Shown here one piece after another: positions 1 through 10,283 of a DNA stretch of 56,190 nt; within the stretch, counting starts at the first letter, position 1, and every line of letters starts with the position of its first letter. The DNA lies in NCBI RefSeq assembly GCF_010672525.1, contig NZ_JAAHGH010000019.1:50304-106493 (forward strand), written 5' to 3'. Under the pieces are notes generated by a model. It was not told the DNA's origin, searched no databases, and worked only from the letters and a program-made list of their open reading frames with translations. The translations under genes were made by a program, and so were the position numbers. This DNA is from Okeania sp. SIO2B3 (GTDB taxonomy: Bacteria > Cyanobacteriota > Cyanobacteriia > Cyanobacteriales > Microcoleaceae).

Positions 1-2
1 AT

Positions 3-3000
3 GAAAACATATTATCAGCAGCAGTAGAAACTCCAGAGCAACCAATTAATCTATTACCAATATTGAGTGCAACAGAACGGCAACAGTTGTTAGTGGGTTG
101 GAACAAGACTCAGATAGATTACCCTACAAATAAATGTATCCATGAGTTATTTGCAGCTCAGGTAGAGAAAACTCCAGAAGCAGTAGCATTGGTGTTTGAA
201 GAACAAGAATTGACATATTCTCAGTTGAATAGCAAAGCTAATCAACTGGCACATGAGCTACAAAGGTTGGGAGTAGCTCCAGAAGTGCTAGTGGGTATAT
301 GTGTTCAGCGTTCAGTAGAAATGGTGGTAGGGTTATTAGCAATTCTCAAGGCAGGTGGTGCTTATGTGCCATTAGACCCCAACTATCCTCGTTCACGGTT
401 GAGTCAAATCAAAGAACAGGCTCAGTTACATCTGCTATTAACTGATTCTCAGTCTCAGTCTCAGTTACCAGCAACTGAAACATCTGTAATATTGATAGAT
501 AAACATTTGGAAGTCACTGCTAACCCATCAACTAATCCAGTGAGTGATGTTAAACCCCAGAACTTGGCTTATGTGTTGTTTACATCGGGTTCTACAGGCA
601 GACCAAAAGGTGTAGCGATTGAACATCGTAGTCCAGTGTGTCTGGTGTCTTGGACTCAAACAGTATTCGACCATGAACAATTATCAGGAGTGTTAGCTTC
701 AACTTCCATTTGTTTTGACCTGTCTGTGTTTGAGTTGTTTGTGCCTTTAAGTTGTGGTGGAAAGGTAATCTTGGCCGAGAACGCTTTGTATTTGCCGAGT
801 ATGCCGGCGGCAGAACAGGTGAGGTTGATTAATACTGTGCCTTCTGCAGCGAGGGAATTAATCAGAAGTAATGGTATTCCATCTGGTGTAGCTACAGTTA
901 ATTTAGCTGGGGAACCCTTAGATCAGCAATTGGTGGATGCTTTGTATCAACAGTCTACGATAAAGGCTGTGTACAATCTCTATGGACCAAGTGAGGATAC
1001 AACTTATTCTACTTTTGCTCTGATGGCTTTAGGTGTCTCACCTACTATTGGTCGCCCTATTGCTAATACTCAAACTTATATTTTAGATGATAAAAAGCAA
1101 CCTGTACCTGTGGGTGTGGCAGGAGAGTTGTATCTGGCCGGAGTTGGGTTGGCACGAGGTTACTTAAATCAACCACAATTAACTGAGGAAAAATTTATTG
1201 CTCATCCATTTAGTGAGTCGCCTGATGCTAAGGTCTATAAAACAGGAGATAGTGCTCGGTATTTGTGTGATGGTCAGATAGAATATCTGGGTAGGCTGGA
1301 CCATCAGGTGAAAATTAGGGGTTTTAGGATTGAGATTGGGGAAATTGAAACGGTTATGCGTCAAAATCCCACAGTGAAGGAAACTGTGGTGATAGCCAGG
1401 GAAGAGGAAGTAGGTGAGCAACGTTTATTTGCTTATATTGTGCCGGAGGTGGAAAATCTTAGTAGTGATAACTCAGAACTGTTAGAAACTCAACTCAGTA
1501 GTTGGCAAGAGATATTCAACCAACAAATTGATTTAGAGGCAAATGCAATCACAGACCCACTGTTCAATATTTCTGGTTGGCGCAGTAGTTATGATAACGA
1601 ACCAATACCAGAAACACAAATGCGAGACTGGTCAGGGGACATCATTACTCAAGTGTTAGCCCAAAAACCACAAACTGTCTGTGAAATTGGTTGTGGTACA
1701 GGAATGCTACTATTTCAAATCGCACCACACACACAAAGCTATTATGGTACAGATATTTCAAATGCTTCACTGGACTACATCAGAAAACAAATAGAACAGC
1801 AACCGGACAAATACGCTCATGTCACCTTGGCACAGAAAGCAGCAGAAAGTATGACTGAGATAGTTGATGATAGTTTCGATGTGGTGTTGTTGAGTTCTAT
1901 TGTGCAGTATTTTCCGAGTGTGGAATATTTATTGCAAATAATAGAAAATAGTATCAGGATCGTCAAACCAGGAGGGGTGATTTTCTTAGGAGATATCCGC
2001 AGTTTCCCATTAATGAAGGCATTTCATGCCTCGGTGCAACTGCACAAGGCGACCCCTTCCCTATCAGTCAAACAACTAAGGCAACGGATAGATAAAGTGA
2101 TGCTACAGGAGAAGGAGTTGTTAGTATCACCGGAGTTGTTTGTCGGTCTCAAAGACAAATATCCAGAAATAACTCATGTACAGATACGTTTACAGAGGGG
2201 AAGGGAAAACAATGAGCTGAATAAATATCGCTATCATGTGCTGTTACATATAGAAGCAAAGCCAGAATCTGTGATCAGAGCACCTGTAGAGAATGGAACT
2301 GGTATGTCGGTTCCAGATATAGAAGCATATCTAGGGCAAAATCAACCAGAAGCTATTTGTTTTAGTGGTTTAGCTAATGATCGAGTGGCAACTGATATAG
2401 CTGCGGTAGATTGGCTATCACAGGTTTCCGTAAAACTGAATGTGCAGCAGTTAAGACAAAAGTTGCAGTTGGAATCAGTCAATGGCATCGATCTAGAACA
2501 ACTATATCAACTGAGTGAGTCTTTAGGGTATTCTCTAGAATTGTGTTGGTCTGTGAAGGGACAAGGATTTATGGATGCAGTTTTGGTGAAGAGTACCTTG
2601 GCAGCAGAGGCGATCGTGTTAACACCTCTAACTCAAAAATTGTTGCCAGAGGGAAATTGGTATCGTTATTGCAATAATCCCTTGGTTTCTGAAAGTGCCA
2701 AACAACTGATACCGCAGTGGAAACAGTATTTGTTGGAGCGGTTGCCAGAGTATATGATTCCTTCTGGATATGTGGTTTTGTCACAACTACCACTTACTCC
2801 TAATGGTAAGGTAGACCGTAAGGCTTTGCCAACACCAGAAGCAAGATTAGAAGGAGAATTTGTTCTACCTCGTGATACTATAGAAAGTCAACTAGCAAAA
2901 ATCTGGTCAGAAGTTCTGAATGTTCATCCTATAGGGGTTCAAGACAACTTCTTTGAACTTGGCGGTCATTCCCTCATCGCTGTCCGTTTGATGTCTCAGG

Positions 3001-4007
3001 TTGAGAAACATTTTGGTAAAAATATACCCCTAGCAATCCTATTCCAAGCTCAGACAATAGAACAACTCGCAAATATTCTCCGTCAGTCAACAGATTCTTT
3101 TTCTTGGTCTCCTCTTGTACCCATTCAACCTAATGGTTCTAAACGACCTTTCTTCTGTGTACCTGGAGCGGGTGGCAACGTCATGTACTTTTCTTACTTG
3201 GCTCGCTATTTAGGTTCAGACCAACCATTTTATGGTTTGCAAGCCGTTGGTCTTGATGGAGAATCAGCACCTTACACGCGAGTTGAAGACATGGCTGCCT
3301 ACAATATCAAAGAAATACAATCAATTCAACCTCAAGGTCCTTATCTGTTGGGTGGTCATTCTTTCGGTGCTAAGGTCGCTTTTGAAATGGCTCAACAGTT
3401 ACAAAAACAGGGGCAAAAAGTGGCTCTACTAGCTATTCTAGATAGTACTGCACCGGAACCTGAAAATAAGCTAGCAAGTCTGGATATTGCTTGGAACGAT
3501 GCTATATGGCTAATTGCAATTACCGAAACTCTAGGCATCATATTTGGGAAGGAGCTAGAGGTATACTATGAAGCAATTGAAGGACTCACTCCCGATGAGC
3601 AATTGAATTACGTCTACGAGAAATTGCAACAAATTAATGTTTTCCCTCCCGGAACTGGGATTAAACAACTTCGTGGTTATATCCGAGTTATTAAGACCCA
3701 TTTCCTGTGTTCTTATTTTCCAAAGGAAATTTACCCTACTCAAATTACTCTGTTTCGCAGTGAATTGGGGCCAGTTAGCAGCTCAAAACTTGTCAATATT
3801 TTAGGTAAAGAGCTATTTGAATCTCCTCGTCCTGAAAGTATGAGTACTGAGGATTTTGGATGGAGCGGTTTTTCTGCTGGACCGGTAGATATTTATCAGG
3901 TTCCAGGTGACCACGTCTCAATGATAGCTGAACCTCACGTTCAGGTTTTCGCTCCCAAGTTGATAGCCTGCATTGAGCAAGCACAAGCAAAAATCCTCAC
4001 GGGGTGA
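3..4007 (+). CDS. Non-ribosomal peptide synthetase, terminal module (A-MT-PCP-TE), 5' partial
   Basis: The frame is open from base 3, so the gene starts left of the window; its first residues look like the end of a condensation domain (NLLPILSATERQQLL). Counting from the TTG at 63, adenylation motifs follow in order: LTYSQL (~50), AILKAGGAYVPLDP (~95), LFTSGSTGRPKG (~170), NLYGPSEDTTYS (~303), YKTGD, KIRGFRIEIGEIE (~417). A SAM methyltransferase (EIGCGTG, ~539) sits between motifs A8 and A10 (PLTPNGKVDRKA, ~909), the usual place of N-methyltransferases. A PCP (FFELGGHSLIA, ~967) and a thioesterase follow (GHSFG ~1097; ILDST; GDHVSM ~1281). Aligned to GrsA, the specificity residues read DLFNNALTY plus the A10 lysine, which I recall as the alanine code of McyA module 2. 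I infer the line ends by adding N-methyl-alanine and releasing the product by hydrolysis or cyclisation. The product is unknown because the upstream genes lie outside the window. Confidence 0.93.
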   Translation, partial: ENILSAAVETPEQPINLLPILSATERQQLLVGWNKTQIDYPTNKCIHELFAAQVEKTPEAVALVFEEQELTYSQLNSKANQLAHELQRLGVAPEVLVGICVQRSVEMVVGLLAILKAGGAYVPLDPNYPRSRLSQIKEQAQLHLLLTDSQSQSQLPATETSVILIDKHLEVTANPSTNPVSDVKPQNLAYVLFTSGSTGRPKGVAIEHRSPVCLVSWTQTVFDHEQLSGVLASTSICFDLSVFELFVPLSCGGKVILAENALYLPSMPAAEQVRLINTVPSAARELIRSNGIPSGVATVNLAGEPLDQQLVDALYQQSTIKAVYNLYGPSEDTTYSTFALMALGVSPTIGRPIANTQTYILDDKKQPVPVGVAGELYLAGVGLARGYLNQPQLTEEKFIAHPFSESPDAKVYKTGDSARYLCDGQIEYLGRLDHQVKIRGFRIEIGEIETVMRQNPTVKETVVIAREEEVGEQRLFAYIVPEVENLSSDNSELLETQLSSWQEIFNQQIDLEANAITDPLFNISGWRSSYDNEPIPETQMRDWSGDIITQVLAQKPQTVCEIGCGTGMLLFQIAPHTQSYYGTDISNASLDYIRKQIEQQPDKYAHVTLAQKAAESMTEIVDDSFDVVLLSSIVQYFPSVEYLLQIIENSIRIVKPGGVIFLGDIRSFPLMKAFHASVQLHKATPSLSVKQLRQRIDKVMLQEKELLVSPELFVGLKDKYPEITHVQIRLQRGRENNELNKYRYHVLLHIEAKPESVIRAPVENGTGMSVPDIEAYLGQNQPEAICFSGLANDRVATDIAAVDWLSQVSVKLNVQQLRQKLQLESVNGIDLEQLYQLSESLGYSLELCWSVKGQGFMDAVLVKSTLAAEAIVLTPLTQKLLPEGNWYRYCNNPLVSESAKQLIPQWKQYLLERLPEYMIPSGYVVLSQLPLTPNGKVDRKALPTPEARLEGEFVLPRDTIESQLAKIWSEVLNVHPIGVQDNFFELGGHSLIAVRLMSQVEKHFGKNIPLAILFQAQTIEQLANILRQSTDSFSWSPLVPIQPNGSKRPFFCVPGAGGNVMYFSYLARYLGSDQPFYGLQAVGLDGESAPYTRVEDMAAYNIKEIQSIQPQGPYLLGGHSFGAKVAFEMAQQLQKQGQKVALLAILDSTAPEPENKLASLDIAWNDAIWLIAITETLGIIFGKELEVYYEAIEGLTPDEQLNYVYEKLQQINVFPPGTGIKQLRGYIRVIKTHFLCSYFPKEIYPTQITLFRSELGPVSSSKLVNILGKELFESPRPESMSTEDFGWSGFSAGPVDIYQVPGDHVSMIAEPHVQVFAPKLIACIEQAQAKILTG

Positions 4008-4289
4008 CAAGCAAGCTGGAGAGTGAAAAAAATCGGGGGAGATGACAGTATATGGTAAGATAGACAAATGTCTATCTTACTCCGAACCCGTTATCTACTG
4101 GAGTTTAGACCAGGGCTAACGCATCTAATTTTTTTGACAAATTACCAAGAGGTCTCACGGGGTGACAAGGTAGCTGAAAACTATACTCACATCTTGCACC
4201 TGACAAGACAAAGTTCCAAACCCTGTTCATCAAACCAAGGATTTAGTAACTTTAATTTTTTGATCAGGCAAAGGAGTAAAATCTGAGTT

Positions 4290-4425
4290 CTGAGCAAAAC
4301 TAAGGCAATTTCTGCTCAATCATACCAATCTAAATCATCGATCTCAACGCTCCTTGCCAACTTTTTCAAGAGTTGTTAAATCTAGAATCACTTGTAAAAT
4401 GGGTTTTCGTCCTTAGTTAAAAGAT
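4290..4425 (-). pseudogene. Relic of an IS4-superfamily transposase
   Basis: On the minus strand one frame reads LTKDENPFYK and the next reads VILDLTTLEKVGK. The latter is a signature stretch of cyanobacterial IS4-type DDE transposases (VILDLTTLEK.GK). Stops and a frame change interrupt it, and no full catalytic core remains. It abuts the 5' end of the following protease frame, so an insertion here probably removed that gene's start. The DNA between the NRPS stop and this relic (4008-4289) shows no credible gene, only a short repeat of 'tcacggggtgacaag' at about 4000 and 4155. Confidence 0.4.
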
Positions 4426-5262
4426 TTTTACGAAACTATCTTCCCAAAGTATTTTCCTGTCAAGCAACCTCCATCTAATAACATTATTTCTGAGGAACAA
4501 AAGAAGGAATTAATAGATATTTTATCAGAAAAATTTTCAGGTTTTAGTGGTTATGAAATACTGAAAATAACTCTCGAATTTACTGAACGGTTAACTAAAA
4601 CCAAAGATGTAACTGAATCAGGCAAAAGTAGGATTAAACAATGGCGAGAAAAAATACCTTTTGAAGAATCTATTGTTTTAATTACAAGTTCTTATGATAA
4701 AAAAGCAACTTTGATTGGCACTGGATTTGCTTTTCATCGAGAACAAAATTTTACTTATCTACTTACCTGCGCTCATGTTGTTGAAGATATGGGGGGTGAA
4801 AATAATGTATTAGTAAATAATATTCCCGCAGAAATTGTAGCAATAGGAGATATTAGAAACTTTGATTTAGCAGTTTTGCGAGTAGCAGAGATTGACCATA
4901 TTCCCTTATTAAAATTAACTATTTTATCTTCACAAACAGAAAAAAATTTAAACATTAAAATCTGCGGTAATTATCTTTATGGTGAAGAAAAAAAAATGTT
5001 GCGTCAGACGGTCGAAGGAATGATAGAAACTTCTCAAAAAACCATGGTAGTTCAATCTACAGAAAAAGCCACTGTTTGGAAATTACAAATACAAAAAGAA
5101 CGACTACGACGAGGTTACAGTGGTGCACTCGTTGTTGACTCAGAAACAGGTTTAGTTTTAGGTGTCGCTACTAATATAGAAAAAGATGGAGAGCAAGGAG
5201 CAGCAATATCTATAGAAGCTTTAAGAAAGATTTGGCCGGAAATACCTCTTGAAAATATTTAA
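4417..5262 (+). CDS. Trypsin-like serine protease with helical N-terminal segment, 5'-truncated
   Basis: The frame opens after a stop at 4414, but the first usable start is TTG at 4711, already inside the protease domain; no ATG or GTG lies upstream. The region 4417-4700 encodes protein-like sequence (EEQKKELIDILSEKF, GYEILKITLEF) resembling the small helical effector-associated domains that precede trypsin-like proteases in bacterial conflict systems. The protease core shows a complete triad: His in TCAHVV (codon 4774), Asp in FDLAVLRV (4864) and Ser in GYSGALVV (5119). There is no signal peptide, so it should act in the cytoplasm. The missing start next to a transposase relic suggests a 5'-truncated gene that may be silent or expressed only as a short form. 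The effector-domain assignment is tentative; the protease fold is well supported. Confidence 0.7.
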   Translation, partial: LKDFYETIFPKYFPVKQPPSNNIISEEQKKELIDILSEKFSGFSGYEILKITLEFTERLTKTKDVTESGKSRIKQWREKIPFEESIVLITSSYDKKATLIGTGFAFHREQNFTYLLTCAHVVEDMGGENNVLVNNIPAEIVAIGDIRNFDLAVLRVAEIDHIPLLKLTILSSQTEKNLNIKICGNYLYGEEKKMLRQTVEGMIETSQKTMVVQSTEKATVWKLQIQKERLRRGYSGALVVDSETGLVLGVATNIEKDGEQGAAISIEALRKIWPEIPLENI

Positions 5263-5404
5263 CTTAGGGTAGTTTTGCATAGTAATAGTAAGGGTGAAAA
5301 TTTAGATCATTTCTACTCTCAAAAAAATCAATGATATTTAATGATATTTACATAATTCAAGATTTACTATTAAAACATTACTGTGTAGAACTACCAGCTT
5401 AAAT

Positions 5405-6598
5405 CTATCCCATCGCAGGTATACTTAAACCTTTCAAAATCTCCTTTTTTTCCTCCTCACTTAAACCCTTACTCTGTACTAAAACTCCAAAATTTCCCAA
5501 CCCCATTGGGTCTATTAATGAATGTAATACTTCCCTACGCCGCAAAACTTCCTGAATAGAAAATCCTTGATTATTTGATAATTCATTTAATCTATCTCCT
5601 AAACCTAACGCCATTAAAAATAAAGCCTGTTGAGTAAAACCTAGATTTTCCAATCCTGACAAAATTCCCTGTTTTTCCAATGCAGTAAAATCCACATGAG
5701 CCGTAATATCTTGTTGCCCAATATTCCAATATAAGTCATTATTTCGATGATGTTGAGAATAACATTGTAGAGTTCCTTGTCTGCGAGTGGGATTATAATA
5801 ACGTGCTGCTTGATAACCATAATCAATAGTTAACAAATATCCCTTTTGTAGCTTAGACGCAACAGTATTTATCCAATCCAAAGCTTGTAAATTAACTTCA
5901 GTTTGATAACCTTCTACATCTGGAAATGCAAGTAAATCTATACCCACTAAATTAAAATATTCAGCAATTCTAGGAGTAGAAGTTTCACCACTTATTTCTA
6001 TAAATTTTCCATCTGAGTCAGAGCTTACATAAACTTCTCGAATTTCCCGATCTTCTATGATAATTTTATGTACTGGAAAAGCATCCACTAATTCATTAGA
6101 AAATAAACACCCCATAATTGAACTATGAGAAATTTCATCCCAATTACACCACCTGACTTTATATGAGTATAACCTTTGTTTTTGCTCTTCTTTTAAAACT
6201 TCAGACTTTTCAATAATCACATATTCTATTGTTTGGAAAAAATCTAAATATTTTTGTTTTAAATATCCTAAAACTTGCTCTGCTAAAATTCCCTGACCAG
6301 CACCCATTTCTACCAGAGTGAAGTTATTGGGTCGATTGAGAATATCCCACATTTGCACAAATTGTTCTGCCAATAATTCTCCAAAATCTGCACTCCAATG
6401 AGAAGATGTTAAAAAATCTCCTTGTTTGCCAATATTCACAGGATGACTTGCATAATAACCATATTGGGAATGGTACAAAACTAAATCCATATATTGGGCA
6501 AAGGTAATCCGTTTTTTTGGAGATTCAGAAATGCTTTGACGGATAATTTTGCACAAATTTTCGTTACTGTTGTTGATAGTTATTTGTGGTTGATTCAT
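5405..6598 (-). CDS. MidA/NDUFAF7-like class I SAM-dependent methyltransferase
   Basis: A 397-aa protein of the MidA (DUF185) family. I start it at the ATG at 6598 (MNQPQIT), because the upstream in-frame sequence is encoded by a purine-rich simple repeat (gaagaag...) and is unlike the family. Diagnostic motifs are ITFAQYMDLVLYHSQYGYY near the N-terminus, then the SAM-binding strand LVEMGAGQGILA and the acidic motif SNELVDAFPVH. In eukaryotes NDUFAF7 methylates an arginine of a complex I subunit. It is notable that ndhH, a complex I (NDH-1) subunit of the 49-kDa family, lies two genes downstream on the same strand side of this window, but no operon links them. The bacterial substrate is not established. 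Confidence 0.85.
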   Translation of the reverse strand: MNQPQITINNSNENLCKIIRQSISESPKKRITFAQYMDLVLYHSQYGYYASHPVNIGKQGDFLTSSHWSADFGELLAEQFVQMWDILNRPNNFTLVEMGAGQGILAEQVLGYLKQKYLDFFQTIEYVIIEKSEVLKEEQKQRLYSYKVRWCNWDEISHSSIMGCLFSNELVDAFPVHKIIIEDREIREVYVSSDSDGKFIEISGETSTPRIAEYFNLVGIDLLAFPDVEGYQTEVNLQALDWINTVASKLQKGYLLTIDYGYQAARYYNPTRRQGTLQCYSQHHRNNDLYWNIGQQDITAHVDFTALEKQGILSGLENLGFTQQALFLMALGLGDRLNELSNNQGFSIQEVLRRREVLHSLIDPMGLGNFGVLVQSKGLSEEEKKEILKGLSIPAMG

Positions 6599-6849
6599 AA
6601 TTTCAGGAAGAAGTAAGAAGTAAGAAGGAAGAAGGAAGAAGTAAGATAAGTTTATAGTAAAATACAATTCAGTTAAGGATTTTTTTTGCCAGTTCCATAA
6701 CCTCAAGAGCTGCTCTAATGGTTCCATACCTTATAAGACTGATGTGCCTTACTAATATGAAATACCCTTAATGTACCTTACTAATATGAAATACGCTATA
6801 TTATCTTTCCCTTCTTCCTTCTTTCTTCCTCCTTCTTCCTTCTTCAAAA

Positions 6850-7605
6850 TTATTCCTGAGCCTTCTCCTCAGTTAATTTTATCCTGGGGATAGGAATTAA
6901 CATAGAAACTTTTTGCCGATATTCCTGATATAAATCTCCATAAATAGAAATCATGTCTACCTCTTCTAATTTAATTCCCACTAACGTATAAATTGTTGTA
7001 CCCAAGGCAAAAATCAAATGAGAAAATGTCATAGTTGGAGTTGCCCAAAAAACAATAACAAAACCCAACATAATCGGATGACGAACATATTTGTAAAACC
7101 CTGGAGTTCTAAATCCTAAATATTCATATTCCTGACCGCGCAAATATAAATATACTTGTCGTAATCCAAATAAATCAAAATGGTTAATCATAAAAGTGCT
7201 GATTAATACAATTAACCACCCCAAAGCAAAAATTCCATAAATAATATTAGAAACTATCGGAGTTTGTATATTCCAAATAATTCCACCGAGAGAATGCCAT
7301 TGCCAAAATAACAATAATAATGCCAGACTTGCCATCAATGTATAAGTGCTACGTTCAATCGGATGTGGAATTATTTTTGTCCACCATTTCTTGAAATTTT
7401 GACGAGCCATTAGACTATGCTGAATGCCGAACAAAGCAATTAATGAAACATCAATTAATATCCCGTTAATTAGAGTTCCATCTGAAGATGAATCAAGGGT
7501 TTTTGGAACTATTAAATTCCCGATAAAACCAACGCTGTAGGTCAAAGTTATTAATGATATTAGATAACAAAATATTCCATAGATAAATGCAAGTATTCTC
7601 TTCAT
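6850..7605 (-). CDS. MddA-like membrane methyltransferase (NnrU/isoprenylcysteine methyltransferase fold)
   Basis: A 251-aa protein with about five to six hydrophobic segments. I choose the ATG at 7605 (MKRILAF) because the longer frame adds an unlike N-terminus. The C-terminal part carries the signature of methanethiol S-methyltransferases: YVRHPIMLGF, LEEVDM, YGDLYQEYRQKV and MLIPIP. MddA makes dimethyl sulphide from methanethiol and S-adenosylmethionine. The family also includes uncharacterised NnrU-like proteins, so the substrate is inferred. It stands alone between long intergenic stretches. Simple purine repeats and a direct repeat (ccttactaatatgaaatac at about 6747 and 6776) lie just beyond its 3' end. 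Confidence 0.7.
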   Translation of the reverse strand: MKRILAFIYGIFCYLISLITLTYSVGFIGNLIVPKTLDSSSDGTLINGILIDVSLIALFGIQHSLMARQNFKKWWTKIIPHPIERSTYTLMASLALLLLFWQWHSLGGIIWNIQTPIVSNIIYGIFALGWLIVLISTFMINHFDLFGLRQVYLYLRGQEYEYLGFRTPGFYKYVRHPIMLGFVIVFWATPTMTFSHLIFALGTTIYTLVGIKLEEVDMISIYGDLYQEYRQKVSMLIPIPRIKLTEEKAQE

Positions 7606-8280
7606 TTTTCTATTATAAAACCTCCAGAAAAAGTTTATGTTGATAATTCTATAATTATATGAAGTACTAAAATTTTTACAACAAATACGCATGACTGTCT
7701 CAAGGAGTCAGGAGGGCTGAGTCAGTTAGGAGTAGCCTACATATCATTGAAACCAAAGCAGAGACAAATCTTCATTCTGTGAAGCTCTCAAGACAAAGAA
7801 CTAATGAGCGGAAAATTTTTCACCCCATCAGCCAGACCAGGATTTGTTTACGGATACACGGATGATTAATCTGCATTTTATGAAGCTCAAAAAAATCAGT
7901 AAGGCTTTTCCCCTTGCATCCCGAAAAAAATCATGATACTATGTAATTATTGGGTGTAATATGCCCTTGTACATGATTTTTTATTCAACCTCACAACAGC
8001 ACTTCGCTACTGAATATATATAGAAGAGATACTCACATAACCAATAGCAGAGAAAAATCATCATTTTCCTTCTTTAAAAAAACCAAAAGCAGAAAATCAA
8101 TAAATCTTTCTGACTTTTGGCTTCTCATACAATTTTCTTACTTTTAACTTTTGCCTGTCTTGAGTGTGTCTTACATCCTGGAGAGGCGGTGTGCGGAATT
8201 ACTTCCACACTTTATACCCCTTGTACCCCTTGTAGGAGACTTCAGAATTACACACTCGATGCATGACTTCTAGACTTTAC
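7606..8280. other. Intergenic region without a recognised gene
   Basis: The stretch between the MddA-like gene and ndhH has no frame that reads like protein. It is AT-rich, with one short purine-rich stretch. I see no RNA gene or clear terminator. Confidence 0.5.
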
Positions 8281-9465
8281 TTATCGATCTACAGACCCCA
8301 TAATAATGTCAATACTACCCAAAATAGCCACAATATCAGCCACCTTTGCACCTTGCAAAATATGAGGAAAAACCTGCAAATTCACAAAATCAGCAGCCCG
8401 AATTTTAAAACGCCAAGGGAAAGGACTATTATCACCAATAATATAAATCCCAATCTCTCCCTTACCACTTTCAATCCGGACATAATGTTCGCCTTCAGGA
8501 ATCTTAAAAGTCGGAGCTATTTTCTTACCTAAAAATTGATAATCAAAACCATTCCACTCAGACTTAGGCCCTCCAGCCATCCGTTTTGCTTCGAGATTTT
8601 CGTAAGGTCCCCCAGGAAGTCCCTCGATCGCTTGACGAATAATCTTAACAGACTCCCGCATTTCCCGAATACGCACAAAATATCGGGCCAAACAATCTCC
8701 ATCAGTTTCCCAATGAACATCCCAGTCAAAATCGTCGTAACATTCATAGTGGTCAACCTTCCGTAAGTCCCATTTCACACCTGAAGCACGCAACATTGGA
8801 CCAGAAAGCCCCCAATTAATCGCCTCTTCCCTACTAATCACACCTAATCCCGTAATCCGACGACGGAAAATAGGATTATTAGTAATTAAACGTTCATACT
8901 CATCAACCTTTGGCAAAAAATAATCGCAAAAGTCTTCGCACTTATCTACCCAACCGTAAGGTAAGTCGGCAGCTACCCCACCAATACGGAAGTAGTTATT
9001 ATTCACCATCCGATAACCTGTAGCAGCTTCCCACAAGTCATAAATCATTTCCCGTTCCCGGAAAATGTAGAAGAAAGGAGTTTGGGCACCAACATCAGCC
9101 AAGAATGGGCCAAGCCACAAAAGGTGATTAGCAATCCGGTTTAGTTCCAGCATAATTACCCGGATATAGCTAGCCCTTTTGGGGACTTCAATATCGGCCA
9201 ATTGTTCCGGAGCATTGACCGTTACGGCCTCGTTAAACATTCCCGCAGCATAATCCCAACGACTCACATAAGGGACAAACATTGTATTAGTGCGGTTTTC
9301 GGCAATCTTTTCCATGCCCCTGTGTAAATAGCCAATCACAGGTTCACAGTCAACTACATCTTCTCCATCTAAGGTGACAATTAACCGCAATACCCCGTGC
9401 ATTGAGGGATGGTGGGGTCCCATGTTGATAACCATGGGTTCGGTTCTAGTTTCAATTTTGCTCAT
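8281..9465 (-). CDS. ndhH: NAD(P)H-quinone oxidoreductase subunit H (NDH-1 49-kDa subunit)
   Basis: A 394-aa protein, the normal NdhH length. It opens [20 protein letters not shown] and carries the conserved [45 protein letters not shown] and [10 protein letters not shown] stretches; it ends [12 protein letters not shown]. It is a hydrophilic subunit of thylakoid NDH-1 next to the quinone site, serving respiration, cyclic electron flow and CO2 uptake. The start is supported by a purine-rich ribosome site (ggagaag) 8-10 bases upstream. It is transcribed alone here, as is common in cyanobacteria where ndhH is apart from the ndhC-K-J and ndhA-I-G-E groups. The open frames on the opposite strand are shadows. 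Confidence 0.98.
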   Translation of the reverse strand: MSKIETRTEPMVINMGPHHPSMHGVLRLIVTLDGEDVVDCEPVIGYLHRGMEKIAENRTNTMFVPYVSRWDYAAGMFNEAVTVNAPEQLADIEVPKRASYIRVIMLELNRIANHLLWLGPFLADVGAQTPFFYIFREREMIYDLWEAATGYRMVNNNYFRIGGVAADLPYGWVDKCEDFCDYFLPKVDEYERLITNNPIFRRRITGLGVISREEAINWGLSGPMLRASGVKWDLRKVDHYECYDDFDWDVHWETDGDCLARYFVRIREMRESVKIIRQAIEGLPGGPYENLEAKRMAGGPKSEWNGFDYQFLGKKIAPTFKIPEGEHYVRIESGKGEIGIYIIGDNSPFPWRFKIRAADFVNLQVFPHILQGAKVADIVAILGSIDIIMGSVDR

Positions 9466-9674
9466 GTTGACTCTTCTCCATAGTGACCTGTTTTTATTTC
9501 AGCCTAATTTTTAGACCATAAACGGGTTTAGGCTAAATGTTATTATTATTGCCTGTATTTATGTTTTGTTACATATTAAATCAAAGATTATAAAAGATTA
9601 TAATGGGTGATTTTTGCTTTGCTGGCGCAACGCTACGGGAACAAGAACTCTTAACTAGATAACAAATCAAACAA

Positions 9675-9798
9675 TTTGAGTTGTACCCCTGAGAGACAAT
9701 TGACCCAAGCTTTCTTGCTCCGTCTTTACGCCCTCGGAAACCGTTGACTCGCAGGCGGTGCGCTTTTCTTTAACGGTATGCCCTACCGCTATCAATCT
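9675..9798 (-). ncRNA. Probable omega-RNA / right-end scaffold of an IS200/IS605-type element
   Basis: Read on the minus strand, downstream of the tnpB relic, this DNA is GC-rich and structured, unlike the flanks. It runs through 'gagtcaacggtttccgag', 'ggcgtaaagacggagcaag' and 'tcaattgtctctcag', ending 'ggggtacaactcaaat'. This matches my memory of the conserved 3' scaffold after cyanobacterial tnpB genes, where the guide RNA of TnpB is encoded and the element ends. A palindromic repeat (9800-9846) now separates it from the last tnpB codons, so the natural RNA would be interrupted. The boundaries are approximate. Confidence 0.45.
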
Positions 9799-10283
9799 TC
9801 ACCCACCCCTCTTGCTCCCCTCCCGGGAGGGGATGGGGGTGGGTGCAGCAGCTACATCGCGATTTTCTTGATAATTACAATGGCTGCAATTATGCTTTCT
9901 ATTCCTGCGGAATGCTACGCAAACAGAAAGTTTTTTCTTTTCTATCTGCCCGCATTTAGGACATTCTTGGGAAGTATAATTTTTGTCAACTTTGGCGTAA
10001 TACTTACCTCTTTTCCAGCATATATAAGGTAATATTTCATTAATAAATTGACCGATACCAGAATCTAAAGACTGTTTTCTAACAATACCTCTAGACCAAG
10101 ATTTGAAGTTAATATCTTCAACAAAAATATTATCTGCCCAGTCGCAAAGTTGATGAGCTAGTTTGAAATGCCAATCTTGTCTATTGTTAGCTATCTTTTC
10201 ATGTAATATAGCTATTTTTTTCTGAAGTTTTAACCAATTATTTGAACCTATTTTTTTCTTCTTAAGTCTTCTTTGCAGTAATT

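Noticed and set aside
4068-4286. 72-codon open frame after the NRPS
   Set aside because: No ribosome site, no protein-like composition; overlaps relic DNA.
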